Below are positions 57,383 to 64,000 of a DNA stretch of 64,000 bases, in pieces. The stretch's first letter is position 1. Each line of letters opens with the position of its first letter. The stretch spans positions 2,170,001 to 2,234,000 of the forward strand of contig NZ_VFPH01000001.1 in the NCBI RefSeq assembly GCF_006717045.1, read 5' to 3'. Source of the stretch: Pseudonocardia cypriaca. Its GTDB lineage: Bacteria; Actinomycetota; Actinomycetes; Mycobacteriales; Pseudonocardiaceae. Below the pieces are notes generated by a model. That model was not told the DNA's origin. It saw only the letters and a list, made by a program, of their open reading frames with translations, and ran no database searches. Made by a program: the position numbers and the translations under genes.

Positions 57383-58433
57383 CGGGGAGATCGGTGCCCG
57401 CGCCCCGGCGTCGCACCACCACGAGGTCGTGACGGGCGTCCGGCAGGGTCTGCTCGTCGAGGCCCTCGATCGTGAACCCGGCGTCGGCGATCATCTGCCG
57501 GTCGTCGGCGCCCGGCTGACCCTCGCTGGTGAGGTAGTCGCCGAGGAAGATCGAGTTGGCGAGGTGCAGCGCGAGCGGCTGCAGGCTGCGCAGGTGGATC
57601 TCCCGGCCGCCGGCGAGCCGGACCTCGACGTCGGGGAACACGAACCGGAACACCGCGAGGATCCGCAGGCAGCGTTCGGGGGTGAGCTCCCAGCGACCCT
57701 GGAGCGGGGTGCCGGCGAACGGGATCAGGAAGTTGACCGGCACCGAGTCCGGGTCGAGGTCGCGCAGCGCGAAGGCGAGGTCGAGCACGTCCTCGTCGGA
57801 CTCGCCCATCCCGAAGATCGCGCCGGAGCAGGGGGAGAGGCCGGCAGCAGCCGCCCGCTCCACCGTGTCGACGCGGTCGGCGAACGTGTGGGTGGAGCAG
57901 ATGTCGCGGTAGCGGGCCTCGCTGGTGTTGAGGTTGTGGCTGTAGGCGTGCGCGCCCGCGGCCAGCAGCCGGTCGGCCTGGCCGTCGGAGAGCAGGCCGA
58001 GGCACACGCACACCTCGACGTCGGGCTGGTCGGCCTTGATCGCGTCGATCGTGCGTTCCACGCGGGTGATGTCGCGCTCGCCCGGCCCGCGGCCGCTCGC
58101 GACCAGGCACACGCGCTTGGCGCCCGCTCGTACCGCGCGGTCGGCGATGCTCGCCGCCTCGTCGGGCGCGACCCACGAGTACTTGAGGACGTCCGCCTCG
58201 GATCCCAGCCGCTGCGAGCAGTAGCCGCAGTCCTCGGGACACATCCCGCTCTTGAGGTTGATGATCGTGTTGAGCTTGACCCGGCGGCCGAAGAACTCCC
58301 GCCGCACGCGGAAACCCGCGGCGACGACGTCGAGCAGCTCGTCGCCGCCGGCGAGCACCCGCAGGGCCGCGTCGCGGGGGATGGGCTCGCGAGCGAGTGC
58401 CCTGCGGGTGAGGTCCTCGAGGAAGTCGGCCAT
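57372..58433 (-). CDS. bioB: Biotin synthase BioB
   Basis: A 353-residue radical SAM enzyme: SAM cluster in MCPEDCGYCSQ, VCVCLGLLSDGQ, YSHNLNTSEARY, CSGAIFGMGESDED and the [2Fe-2S] region ending with NSIFLGDYLTSEGQP. It converts dethiobiotin to biotin. The ATG (MADFLEDL) gives the usual size; an ATG at 58484 overlapping the acyl-CoA dehydrogenase stop is the alternative. No other bio genes are present. Co-directional with the upstream dehydrogenase. Confidence 0.95.
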   Translation of the reverse strand: MADFLEDLTRRALAREPIPRDAALRVLAGGDELLDVVAAGFRVRREFFGRRVKLNTIINLKSGMCPEDCGYCSQRLGSEADVLKYSWVAPDEAASIADRAVRAGAKRVCLVASGRGPGERDITRVERTIDAIKADQPDVEVCVCLGLLSDGQADRLLAAGAHAYSHNLNTSEARYRDICSTHTFADRVDTVERAAAAGLSPCSGAIFGMGESDEDVLDLAFALRDLDPDSVPVNFLIPFAGTPLQGRWELTPERCLRILAVFRFVFPDVEVRLAGGREIHLRSLQPLALHLANSIFLGDYLTSEGQPGADDRQMIADAGFTIEGLDEQTLPDARHDLVVVRRRGAGTDLPANA

Positions 58434-58476
58434 GTCCAGCACCTTGGTCAACTTCCGGGCTCGCGGCAAGGTCCGT

Positions 58477-59634
58477 TCAGGCACGGGCGGCGTCGCCGAG
58501 CGCCTGCCGCGCGATGATCACCTGCTGGATCTGGCTCGTGCCCTCGTAGATCCGGAACAGCCGCGCGTCGCGGTAGAACCGCTCGACCGCCACGCCGCGG
58601 ATGTAGCCGGCGCCGCCGTGCACCTGCACCGCGCGGTCGGCGACCCGGCCCACCATCTCGCTCGCGAAGTACTTGGCGACCGACGGGCCCTGCACCTTGT
58701 CGGTGCCTGCGTCGTACGCCCGCGCGACGTCGAGGACGAGCGAGCGGCCGGCCATGTGGTCGGTCACCGAGTCGGCGATCAGGCCCTGCACCAGCTGGAA
58801 CGACGCGATCAGCCGGCCACCCTGCTCGCGGGTCCGCGCGAACTCGACCGACTCGTGGACGAGGCGTCCCGCCATCCCGACGCACAGCGCCGCGATGTGC
58901 GCGCGGCCGTGGGCAAGGCACCTGGCCGCCGTCTGGAAGCCGCGGTCCACGCCGTCGGCCCCGCCGACGAGTGCCTCGGCCGGCACCCGCACGTCGTCGA
59001 GGTACACGTCGGCGGTCCAGGCGCCGAACTGGCCCATCTTGTGGTCCCGCGGCCCTACCGTGAGCCCTTTCGTGCCGGCGGGGACGAGGAACGTGGAGAT
59101 GCCCCGGTTGCCGGCGGCGTCCGGGTTGGTGCGGGCGAACACCATGATCACGTCCGCGATCGGCGCGTTGGTGATGTAGCGCTTCGAGCCGTTCAGCACC
59201 CAGTCGGAACCGTCCCGGCGGGCGGTGGTGGCCAGCCCGGCCGGGTCGGAACCGGCGTCGGCCTCCGTCAGCCCGAACGACGCCGTGACCTCGCCAGAGG
59301 CGAGCCGCGGCAGCCACCCCTGCTTCTGGTCCTCCGTGCCGCCGACCAGCAGCACCTGCCCCGCGATGCCGTTGTTGGTGCCGAAGAGCGACCGCAGCGC
59401 GGGCGTGGTCCAGCCCAGCTCGAACGCGAGCTGCGCCTCCTCGGTGAGCGTCATGCCGAGCCCGCCGTACTCCTGCGGGATCGCGAAGCCGTACAGGCCC
59501 ATCTCCTTGCACGTGGCGATCACGCGCTCCGGGATCGCATCCTCGGCGTCGATCTGCTCCTCGATCGGCACGACCTCCTTGCGGACGAAGTCGCGCACCG
59601 CGGACAGGATGTCGGCGAGGTCGGAGGGCTCCAT
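58477..59634 (-). CDS. Acyl-CoA dehydrogenase
   Basis: A 385-residue flavoprotein: IPQEYGGLGMTLTEEA, FGLTEADAGSDPAGL (FAD/substrate loop), RYITNAPIADV, FGAWTADVYLDDVRVP, and the C-terminal signature QVHGGAGYIRGVAVERFYRDAR with the catalytic Glu in FRIYEGTSQIQQ. It introduces the alpha-beta double bond into acyl-CoA. Chain-length class not evident. Its end lies close to the start of bioB, which may tie the two to fatty-acid/pimelate supply, but that is speculative. Confidence 0.92.
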   Translation of the reverse strand: MEPSDLADILSAVRDFVRKEVVPIEEQIDAEDAIPERVIATCKEMGLYGFAIPQEYGGLGMTLTEEAQLAFELGWTTPALRSLFGTNNGIAGQVLLVGGTEDQKQGWLPRLASGEVTASFGLTEADAGSDPAGLATTARRDGSDWVLNGSKRYITNAPIADVIMVFARTNPDAAGNRGISTFLVPAGTKGLTVGPRDHKMGQFGAWTADVYLDDVRVPAEALVGGADGVDRGFQTAARCLAHGRAHIAALCVGMAGRLVHESVEFARTREQGGRLIASFQLVQGLIADSVTDHMAGRSLVLDVARAYDAGTDKVQGPSVAKYFASEMVGRVADRAVQVHGGAGYIRGVAVERFYRDARLFRIYEGTSQIQQVIIARQALGDAARA

Positions 59635-59665
59635 GGGGGGAACTTACCCGCGGTAGGCCGGCGCA

Positions 59666-61435
59666 TCATCCCGTTCGTAGGACGGGAAGGTCCAGGTGCG
59701 TGGACCCGCCCAGCGTGAGGGTGAAGGTCTCGCCCGGCGAGCCGTAGTAGGAGAAACAGGAGGCGTCGTTGCCGGCGATCGCGATCCGGAGCCCGTGGCC
59801 GGCACGGAGCAACGCGGACACCGGCAGGAGCTCGACGACCAGGTCGAGGTCCTCCCCGGGTTCGACCGGGAGACGGTCGGCGCGTGCGAAGCTGCGCGGT
59901 ACGCCCAGACCCGTGGGCTCGGGCGGGCCGGCCGTCGCGCGCTGGAGGAACCGCAGGCAGCCCTCGGTCAGGTAGGTAACCGAACCGTCGGGACCGACGT
60001 CCTCCAGGTAGACGTAGACCACGCCGTCGGTGCCGTTCGTCGCCATGCGGAGCGTCATCACCGGGAAGCCGAGAACGTGGAGGTCGGCCGGGAGGGGTGC
60101 GGAGGTGAAGGTGAGCACCGTCTCGTCGGAGCCCCGCCGGTCCGGGTAGGCCGCGCCCCGGCCGATCTCGCCGGCGAGCCATCGGTTGGTGGGACCGGTC
60201 GACGAGCCGGGATCGACGGCGTACCGGACCGACGACCCGTACCCCGCGTCGTCCGCCAGCTCGCCGGCCGGACCCGGGTACAGCCGGCGTACTTCGAGGT
60301 TGTCGGGCGGCCATGAGTCCACGGTCCGCCACTGACCCGTGCCGAGCGTGCTGTACGTCAGCGTGCCGCCTCCCGCAGGCGGCGCCGAGTCCGCTTCGAG
60401 GTATCGCGCGAAGAACTCCACCAGGCGGCGGTCCTGGCCCTCCAGGGTGGCGAGATCACTTCCGTCGTGCGGACCGGCGGGCAGCAGGGGGTCGGCGTAC
60501 GTGCGGCCGCCGTGTCCCCACGGCCCGATCTCGACGGTCTGGTGGTTGGGCAGGGTGGCGAAGCGGGTCAGAGCGCCGGCGACGAAGGCGCCGTCGACCC
60601 AGCCGACCCGCACGAACAGGGGGACACCGGTCGAGGCGATCGCCTCGTACGCGGCGGCCGGTGTGGTGACCGCCCAGTCGAGCCCTTCCACCCGGTCGTC
60701 GTGGAACGGCACCTGGTCCATCAGCTCGTGCACGTCGGTGTTCGACTGGTGCTCCGCGACCGCCTCGGCCAGCAGGGCCCGCCCGTCCGGGCCGTCGACC
60801 GGTTTGACCGGCGTCGGACGTTCGATCGCCTCCGCGGGCAGGCCCTGCATCTCGGCCAGTCGCTCGCGAGCCCCGATCACGCCGTCCTTCAGCCGGCTCT
60901 CGCACATCCACCGTGCGAAGCGGCCGGCAGTGGCGGCTCCGCCCGGGTAGAAGAGCTGCCGATATGGGTCGTTCGGGCTGAACAACGCTGCGACGGCAGC
61001 CACGTGCGGGTTGCGGAGCCGCGCGACGAGCTCGGCGGCCTGGCCTTCGTAGGACGTGCCGTGGACACCGACCCGGCCGTTCGACCACGGCCACTTCGCC
61101 ACCCAGTCGACCAGCTCCCCGAAGTCGGCGATCTCGCGTTCACCGAGCTCGCCGGCCCGCATCCCGAACGACGCGCCCGTGCCGCGCGCGTCGGCCACGA
61201 CGAACGCGAACCCGGCGGCGTTCCACAGCTCGGCCTCCGCCCGGTTGGAATCGAACTCGGGACCGGCGCGAGCCGGCTCCTGCGCGCGGTGGTAGCGGGT
61301 GGTCCGGACAACCGCACCGACCGCCTCGCCGGCCGCGACCCGCTCGACCGGCAACCAGACGTCGACAGCGAGCCGTACGCCATCGCCGACCGGGACGTAC
61401 ACGGACTGCAGCCGCCGGTTCGGGTCGAGGACCAT
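59666..61435 (-). CDS. CocE/NonD-family serine hydrolase
   Basis: A 589-residue S15-type hydrolase: VVRTTRYHR, FVVADARGTGASFG, nucleophile Ser in GVHGTSYEGQAAEL, the Asp/His partners later (GHGGRTYADPLL region), and a C-terminal jelly-roll (NDASCFSYYGSPGE). No signal peptide, so intracellular. Members cleave esters or acyl-amino compounds (cocaine esterase, X-prolyl peptidase). The true substrate is unknown. Downstream of an ArsR-type gene on the same strand. Confidence 0.88.
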   Translation of the reverse strand: MVLDPNRRLQSVYVPVGDGVRLAVDVWLPVERVAAGEAVGAVVRTTRYHRAQEPARAGPEFDSNRAEAELWNAAGFAFVVADARGTGASFGMRAGELGEREIADFGELVDWVAKWPWSNGRVGVHGTSYEGQAAELVARLRNPHVAAVAALFSPNDPYRQLFYPGGAATAGRFARWMCESRLKDGVIGARERLAEMQGLPAEAIERPTPVKPVDGPDGRALLAEAVAEHQSNTDVHELMDQVPFHDDRVEGLDWAVTTPAAAYEAIASTGVPLFVRVGWVDGAFVAGALTRFATLPNHQTVEIGPWGHGGRTYADPLLPAGPHDGSDLATLEGQDRRLVEFFARYLEADSAPPAGGGTLTYSTLGTGQWRTVDSWPPDNLEVRRLYPGPAGELADDAGYGSSVRYAVDPGSSTGPTNRWLAGEIGRGAAYPDRRGSDETVLTFTSAPLPADLHVLGFPVMTLRMATNGTDGVVYVYLEDVGPDGSVTYLTEGCLRFLQRATAGPPEPTGLGVPRSFARADRLPVEPGEDLDLVVELLPVSALLRAGHGLRIAIAGNDASCFSYYGSPGETFTLTLGGSTHLDLPVLRTG

Positions 61436-61510
61436 GGCCGCGATCCTGGCATCGCGTTCCGCCGAACCGGCAGCGATTATCCGGCGGCTGCTATCCGATC
61501 GACGTCGTTC

Positions 61511-61813
61511 TCACCATCCACCGGCGAGCTGCCCCTTCGCCGCCGCGATCCGCTCCTCGTCGCGGCGGTAGAAGACCCACTGCTTGATCCTCCTGCCGTG
61601 GATCAGCCCGGCCCGGCTGAGGACCTTCAGGTGCTCGCCGCACGTGGGCTGGCTGACCCCGAGCTTCTCGGCGATGAACAGGGAGCACACGCCGTCGCGG
61701 ACCAGGTCGCCGTCGCGCTGGGGCGGGAAGTGCGCCTCCGGGTCGCGCAGCCAGTCCAGGATCTGCAGGCGCTTGTCGTTGGCGAGCGCCTTCACCAGAT
61801 CCACGTCGAGCAC
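61511..61813 (-). CDS. ArsR-family transcriptional regulator
   Basis: A 100-residue winged helix: KALANDKRLQILDWL at the start, CSLFIAEKLGVSQPTCGEHLKVLSRAGLI (recognition helix), and GRRIKQWVFYRRDE for the wing. Cysteines are few (C52-region and TCGEH), so a metal role is possible but not clear; many such proteins are not metal sensors. GTG start, by family N-terminus. It lies between the O-methyltransferase and the CocE gene, all minus strand. Confidence 0.82.
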   Translation of the reverse strand: MLDVDLVKALANDKRLQILDWLRDPEAHFPPQRDGDLVRDGVCSLFIAEKLGVSQPTCGEHLKVLSRAGLIHGRRIKQWVFYRRDEERIAAAKGQLAGGW

Positions 61814-61833
61814 GAAGGCATTATGGCAAACGA

Positions 61834-62496
61834 CTAAGCGTCTTGTCGGACGAGCGCGAGGAGGAAGCCGTCGTAGCCCTTGCTCCCCACCGTCTGGACG
61901 ACGGTGGCGTCGACACGCGGCTCCTGCGCGATCACCTCGGCCACCTCCCGCGTGCCGCGGACGTCCGGGTCGGAGTTGTAGGTGTCGGCGACCCGACCGC
62001 CACGCACCACGTTGTCCACCACGATCATCGTGCCGGGCCGCGACAGGCGTAGGGCGTGCCGGAAGTACTCCGCGTTCGACTGCTTGTCGGCGTCGATGAA
62101 GACCAGGTCGAACGGCCCGTCGAGGGTGGGGAGGGTGTCGATCGCGGGCCCGACCCGCACGTCGACGACGCCGCCGAGCCCGGCGCGGGCGACGTTCTCG
62201 CGGGCCACCTCGGCGTGGGCCGGGTTGATCTCGCACGTCACGAGCTCGCCGTCGGCCGGGAGCGCGCGGGCGAGCCAGATCGTCGAGTAGCCGCCGAGCG
62301 TGCCGATCTCGAGGATCCGGCGGGCGCCGACCGTGCGGGCGAGCAGGTGCAGCAGCTTGCCCTGCGCCGGGCTGACGTCGATCGCAGGCAGCCCGGCGAG
62401 TGCGTTCGCCTCCTGCGCCGCGTCGAGCACCGGATCGGGCCCGAGCAGCTGCCCGGTGAAGTACTCGTCGACCCTTTCCCAGGTCTGCCTCTCCAT
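61834..62496 (-). CDS. O-methyltransferase (class I, CCoAOMT-like)
   Basis: A 220-residue SAM enzyme: ILEIGTLGGYSTIWLARAL (motif I), LVTCEINPAHAEVARENV, DLVFIDADKQSNAEYF, and IVVDNVVRGGRVAD. These match bacterial catechol/caffeoyl-CoA-type O-methyltransferases, with metal ligands in the DAD and DN segments. ATG start, MERQTWERVDEYF. Substrate unknown. Precedes the ArsR gene by 20 bases. Confidence 0.9.
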   Translation of the reverse strand: MERQTWERVDEYFTGQLLGPDPVLDAAQEANALAGLPAIDVSPAQGKLLHLLARTVGARRILEIGTLGGYSTIWLARALPADGELVTCEINPAHAEVARENVARAGLGGVVDVRVGPAIDTLPTLDGPFDLVFIDADKQSNAEYFRHALRLSRPGTMIVVDNVVRGGRVADTYNSDPDVRGTREVAEVIAQEPRVDATVVQTVGSKGYDGFLLALVRQDA

Positions 62497-62594
62497 GGTG
62501 ATCAGCCTATGCGCGCCCGAGTTCGGGTTCGCCCTACCCTCAGCGGGAGGCGCACCGGCTGGGTTGCGTCGCGAGGGGGGACGAGAGTCGCGGT

Positions 62595-63890
62595 ATGACC
62601 GAATACGTGCCCGTCACCGGGCCCATGACCGCCTCGCAGCGGTTCTGGCGGGGTCTCGGCTACCTGCTCGGTGGCCTCCCGCTCGCCATCGTCGCGTTCG
62701 TGATCGCGGTCGCGGGGTTCGCCGCCGGGGTCGGCACGATCGTGGTGTGGCTCGGGCTGCCGATCCTCGCCGGCACGTTGCGGGCCTCGCGCGGGCTGGC
62801 GGGCGTCGAGCGGCGGGGTGCCGAGTGGGCCACGGGCCGCCCGCTGCCGCCGCACCACTACCGCGAGACGCGCGGCCGGGGCATCGGCCGCCTGTTCAGC
62901 ATGCTCGCCGACCCGCAGTCCTGGCGCGACCTCCTGCACGCCGTGGTGGCCTTCCCGGTGCGGCTCGCGATGTTCGTCATCGCCGTGGTCTGGACGGTCG
63001 GGGGGCTCGGCTCGGTGCTGTACGTCACGTGGGAGTGGTCGCTCCCCCGAGGAGACGGCGACGGTGGCCTGTTCTGGCTGATCTTCGGCTACCAGTTCCG
63101 GCTGGGCGAGATCGTGCTCAACACGGCGCTCGGCGTGATCATGGTGGCGACGGCACCGCTGGTGATCCGCGGGCTGGTCGCCGCCCGGGCGGGCCTGGCG
63201 CGTGGCCTGCTCACCAACCAGACCGCCGCTCTGCGCGCCCGCGCCGCCCAGCTGGAGTCCAGCAGGCGCGCCGCCGTGCAGGCCGAGGCGCAGACCCTGC
63301 GCCGGCTCGAGCGCGACATCCACGACGGCCCGCAGCAGCGGCTCGTCCGGTTGAACATGGACCTCGAGGCGGTCGCCCGGCGCCTCGACGACAACCCCGA
63401 CAAGGCGCGCCCGCTGGTGGCGGAGGCCCTGACGCAGAGCCGCGAGGCCCTCGACGAGCTGCGCGCCCTCTCCCGCGGCATCGCGCCGCCGATCCTCGCC
63501 GACCGCGGCCTCGGCCCCGCCCTCGCCGCCGCCGCCGCGCGCTGCCCGGTGGAGGTCTCCCTCGACGTCGCGCTCCCGCACGGGCAGCGCCTCGCGGCCG
63601 CCGTCGAGAACACCGCGTACTTCGTGGTCACCGAGGCGCTCACGAACGTCGCGAAGCACGCCAACGCCTCCCTCGTGACGGTGATGGTCAGCGCCGACGG
63701 CAGCCGCGTGCTGGTGCAGGTGCGCGACAACGGTCGCGGCGGCGCCCACCTCGGGAAGGGCCACGGCCTCGCCGGGCTCGCCGACCGCCTCGCCACCGTC
63801 GAGGGTGTGCTGGACGTGGTGAGCCCGCCCGGCGGACCCACCGTGCTGACCGCCGAGATCCCGCTGCGCGGGGTGGGGGATGATCGGTAG
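62595..63890 (+). CDS. Sensor histidine kinase, NarL-type (HisKA_3)
   Basis: A 431-residue membrane kinase. Residues 1-205 form the 'sensor' domain with four hydrophobic segments; about 225-300 is the dimerisation domain with H-box LERDIHDGPQQRLVRLN; the HATPase follows (NVAKHANASL, RDNGRGG, GHGLAGLADR). Same architecture as actinobacterial LiaS/DesK-like kinases that pair with LuxR-type regulators. No response regulator gene is visible in the remaining 110 bases. Start by the ATG giving MTEYVPVTG. Confidence 0.9.
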   Translation: MTEYVPVTGPMTASQRFWRGLGYLLGGLPLAIVAFVIAVAGFAAGVGTIVVWLGLPILAGTLRASRGLAGVERRGAEWATGRPLPPHHYRETRGRGIGRLFSMLADPQSWRDLLHAVVAFPVRLAMFVIAVVWTVGGLGSVLYVTWEWSLPRGDGDGGLFWLIFGYQFRLGEIVLNTALGVIMVATAPLVIRGLVAARAGLARGLLTNQTAALRARAAQLESSRRAAVQAEAQTLRRLERDIHDGPQQRLVRLNMDLEAVARRLDDNPDKARPLVAEALTQSREALDELRALSRGIAPPILADRGLGPALAAAAARCPVEVSLDVALPHGQRLAAAVENTAYFVVTEALTNVAKHANASLVTVMVSADGSRVLVQVRDNGRGGAHLGKGHGLAGLADRLATVEGVLDVVSPPGGPTVLTAEIPLRGVGDDR

Positions 63891-64000
63891 TGTTCCCCAC
63901 CCGAGGTCCGGTGCCTGCGTCGGCGGATCCAGCTTTCCGCTGGGTGTGCCGGCGGGCCGGCCTCGTACCGGGCGTACTCGGTCGGTTCGCCGGTGCGCCC
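63891..64000. other. Window end without a recognised gene
   Basis: The last 110 bases contain no start with a recognisable product in any frame. A partner response regulator could begin beyond the window, but this stretch does not show a typical receiver-domain start. Confidence 0.4.

Noticed and set aside
63891..64000. Start of a response regulator following the sensor kinase
   Set aside because: No receiver-domain start is visible in any frame in the remaining bases.

Overview
The window is high-GC actinobacterial DNA with compact, often overlapping genes and frequent GTG/TTG starts. Its central gene order (lipB, lipA, DUF4191, RDD, glnA; sucB/dlaT, pepA, gcvT, ilvE, cobS-cobT-cobU, DUF3043, glycerate kinase, HesB/ErpA, adenosine kinase-like, ctaC, ctaF) closely follows the Mycobacterium tuberculosis Rv2199c-Rv2220 order as I remember it. 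The permeases, DUF222-HNH gene and repeat style point to a non-mycobacterial relative, most likely Pseudonocardiaceae (Pseudonocardia or close). This is inference from content; there is no rRNA gene.

Region 1 (1-10.8 kb): a LysR regulator with an AhpD-like pair, the 180-kDa-type NAD-glutamate dehydrogenase, an FAD oxidoreductase, and an APC permease coupled to a tandem universal stress protein.

Region 2 (10.8-20.0 kb) is the most interesting part. A GAF-LytTR regulator is divergent from a tight run: zinc aldehyde/alcohol dehydrogenase, a cupredoxin-like protein without copper ligands, a PQQ alcohol dehydrogenase with the Asp-x-Asp signature of lanthanide enzymes, complete pqqABCDE (pqqA has 29 codons), and a Na+/Ca2+-exchanger-like membrane protein. 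Neither the quinoprotein nor the cupredoxin-like protein has a signal peptide, and the quinoprotein start cannot be moved upstream. The cluster reads as a self-contained, possibly cytoplasmic, metal-dependent quinoprotein alcohol oxidation module: regulation, oxidation of alcohol and then aldehyde, cofactor synthesis and perhaps metal transport.

Region 3 (20-28 kb) is accessory and partly decayed: a frameshifted BTAD fragment, SDR/MarR and tautomerase/MarR divergent pairs with clear palindromic operators, an epoxide hydrolase-like enzyme, a DUF222-HNH gene bracketed by identical palindromes, and a broken methyltransferase beside glnA.

Region 4 (26.7-53.6 kb) is the conserved backbone: glutamine synthetase with a GlnR-type box, lipoate synthesis beside the E2 and E3 of the 2-oxo acid dehydrogenase complex, leucyl aminopeptidase, glycine cleavage T protein, branched-chain aminotransferase, late cobalamin assembly, Fe-S insertion and cytochrome oxidase subunits. 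It is interrupted by insertions (MerR/GyrI pair, Lrp/EamA pair, LLM oxidoreductase, permease, GNAT) and by an 0.8-kb repeat-rich non-coding block at 39.9-40.7 kb.

Region 5 (53.6-64 kb): NCS1 permease, catalase-peroxidase, biotin synthase with an acyl-CoA dehydrogenase, CocE-type hydrolase, ArsR regulator, O-methyltransferase and a NarL-type sensor kinase. I saw no tRNA, CRISPR array, prophage or intact insertion sequence.
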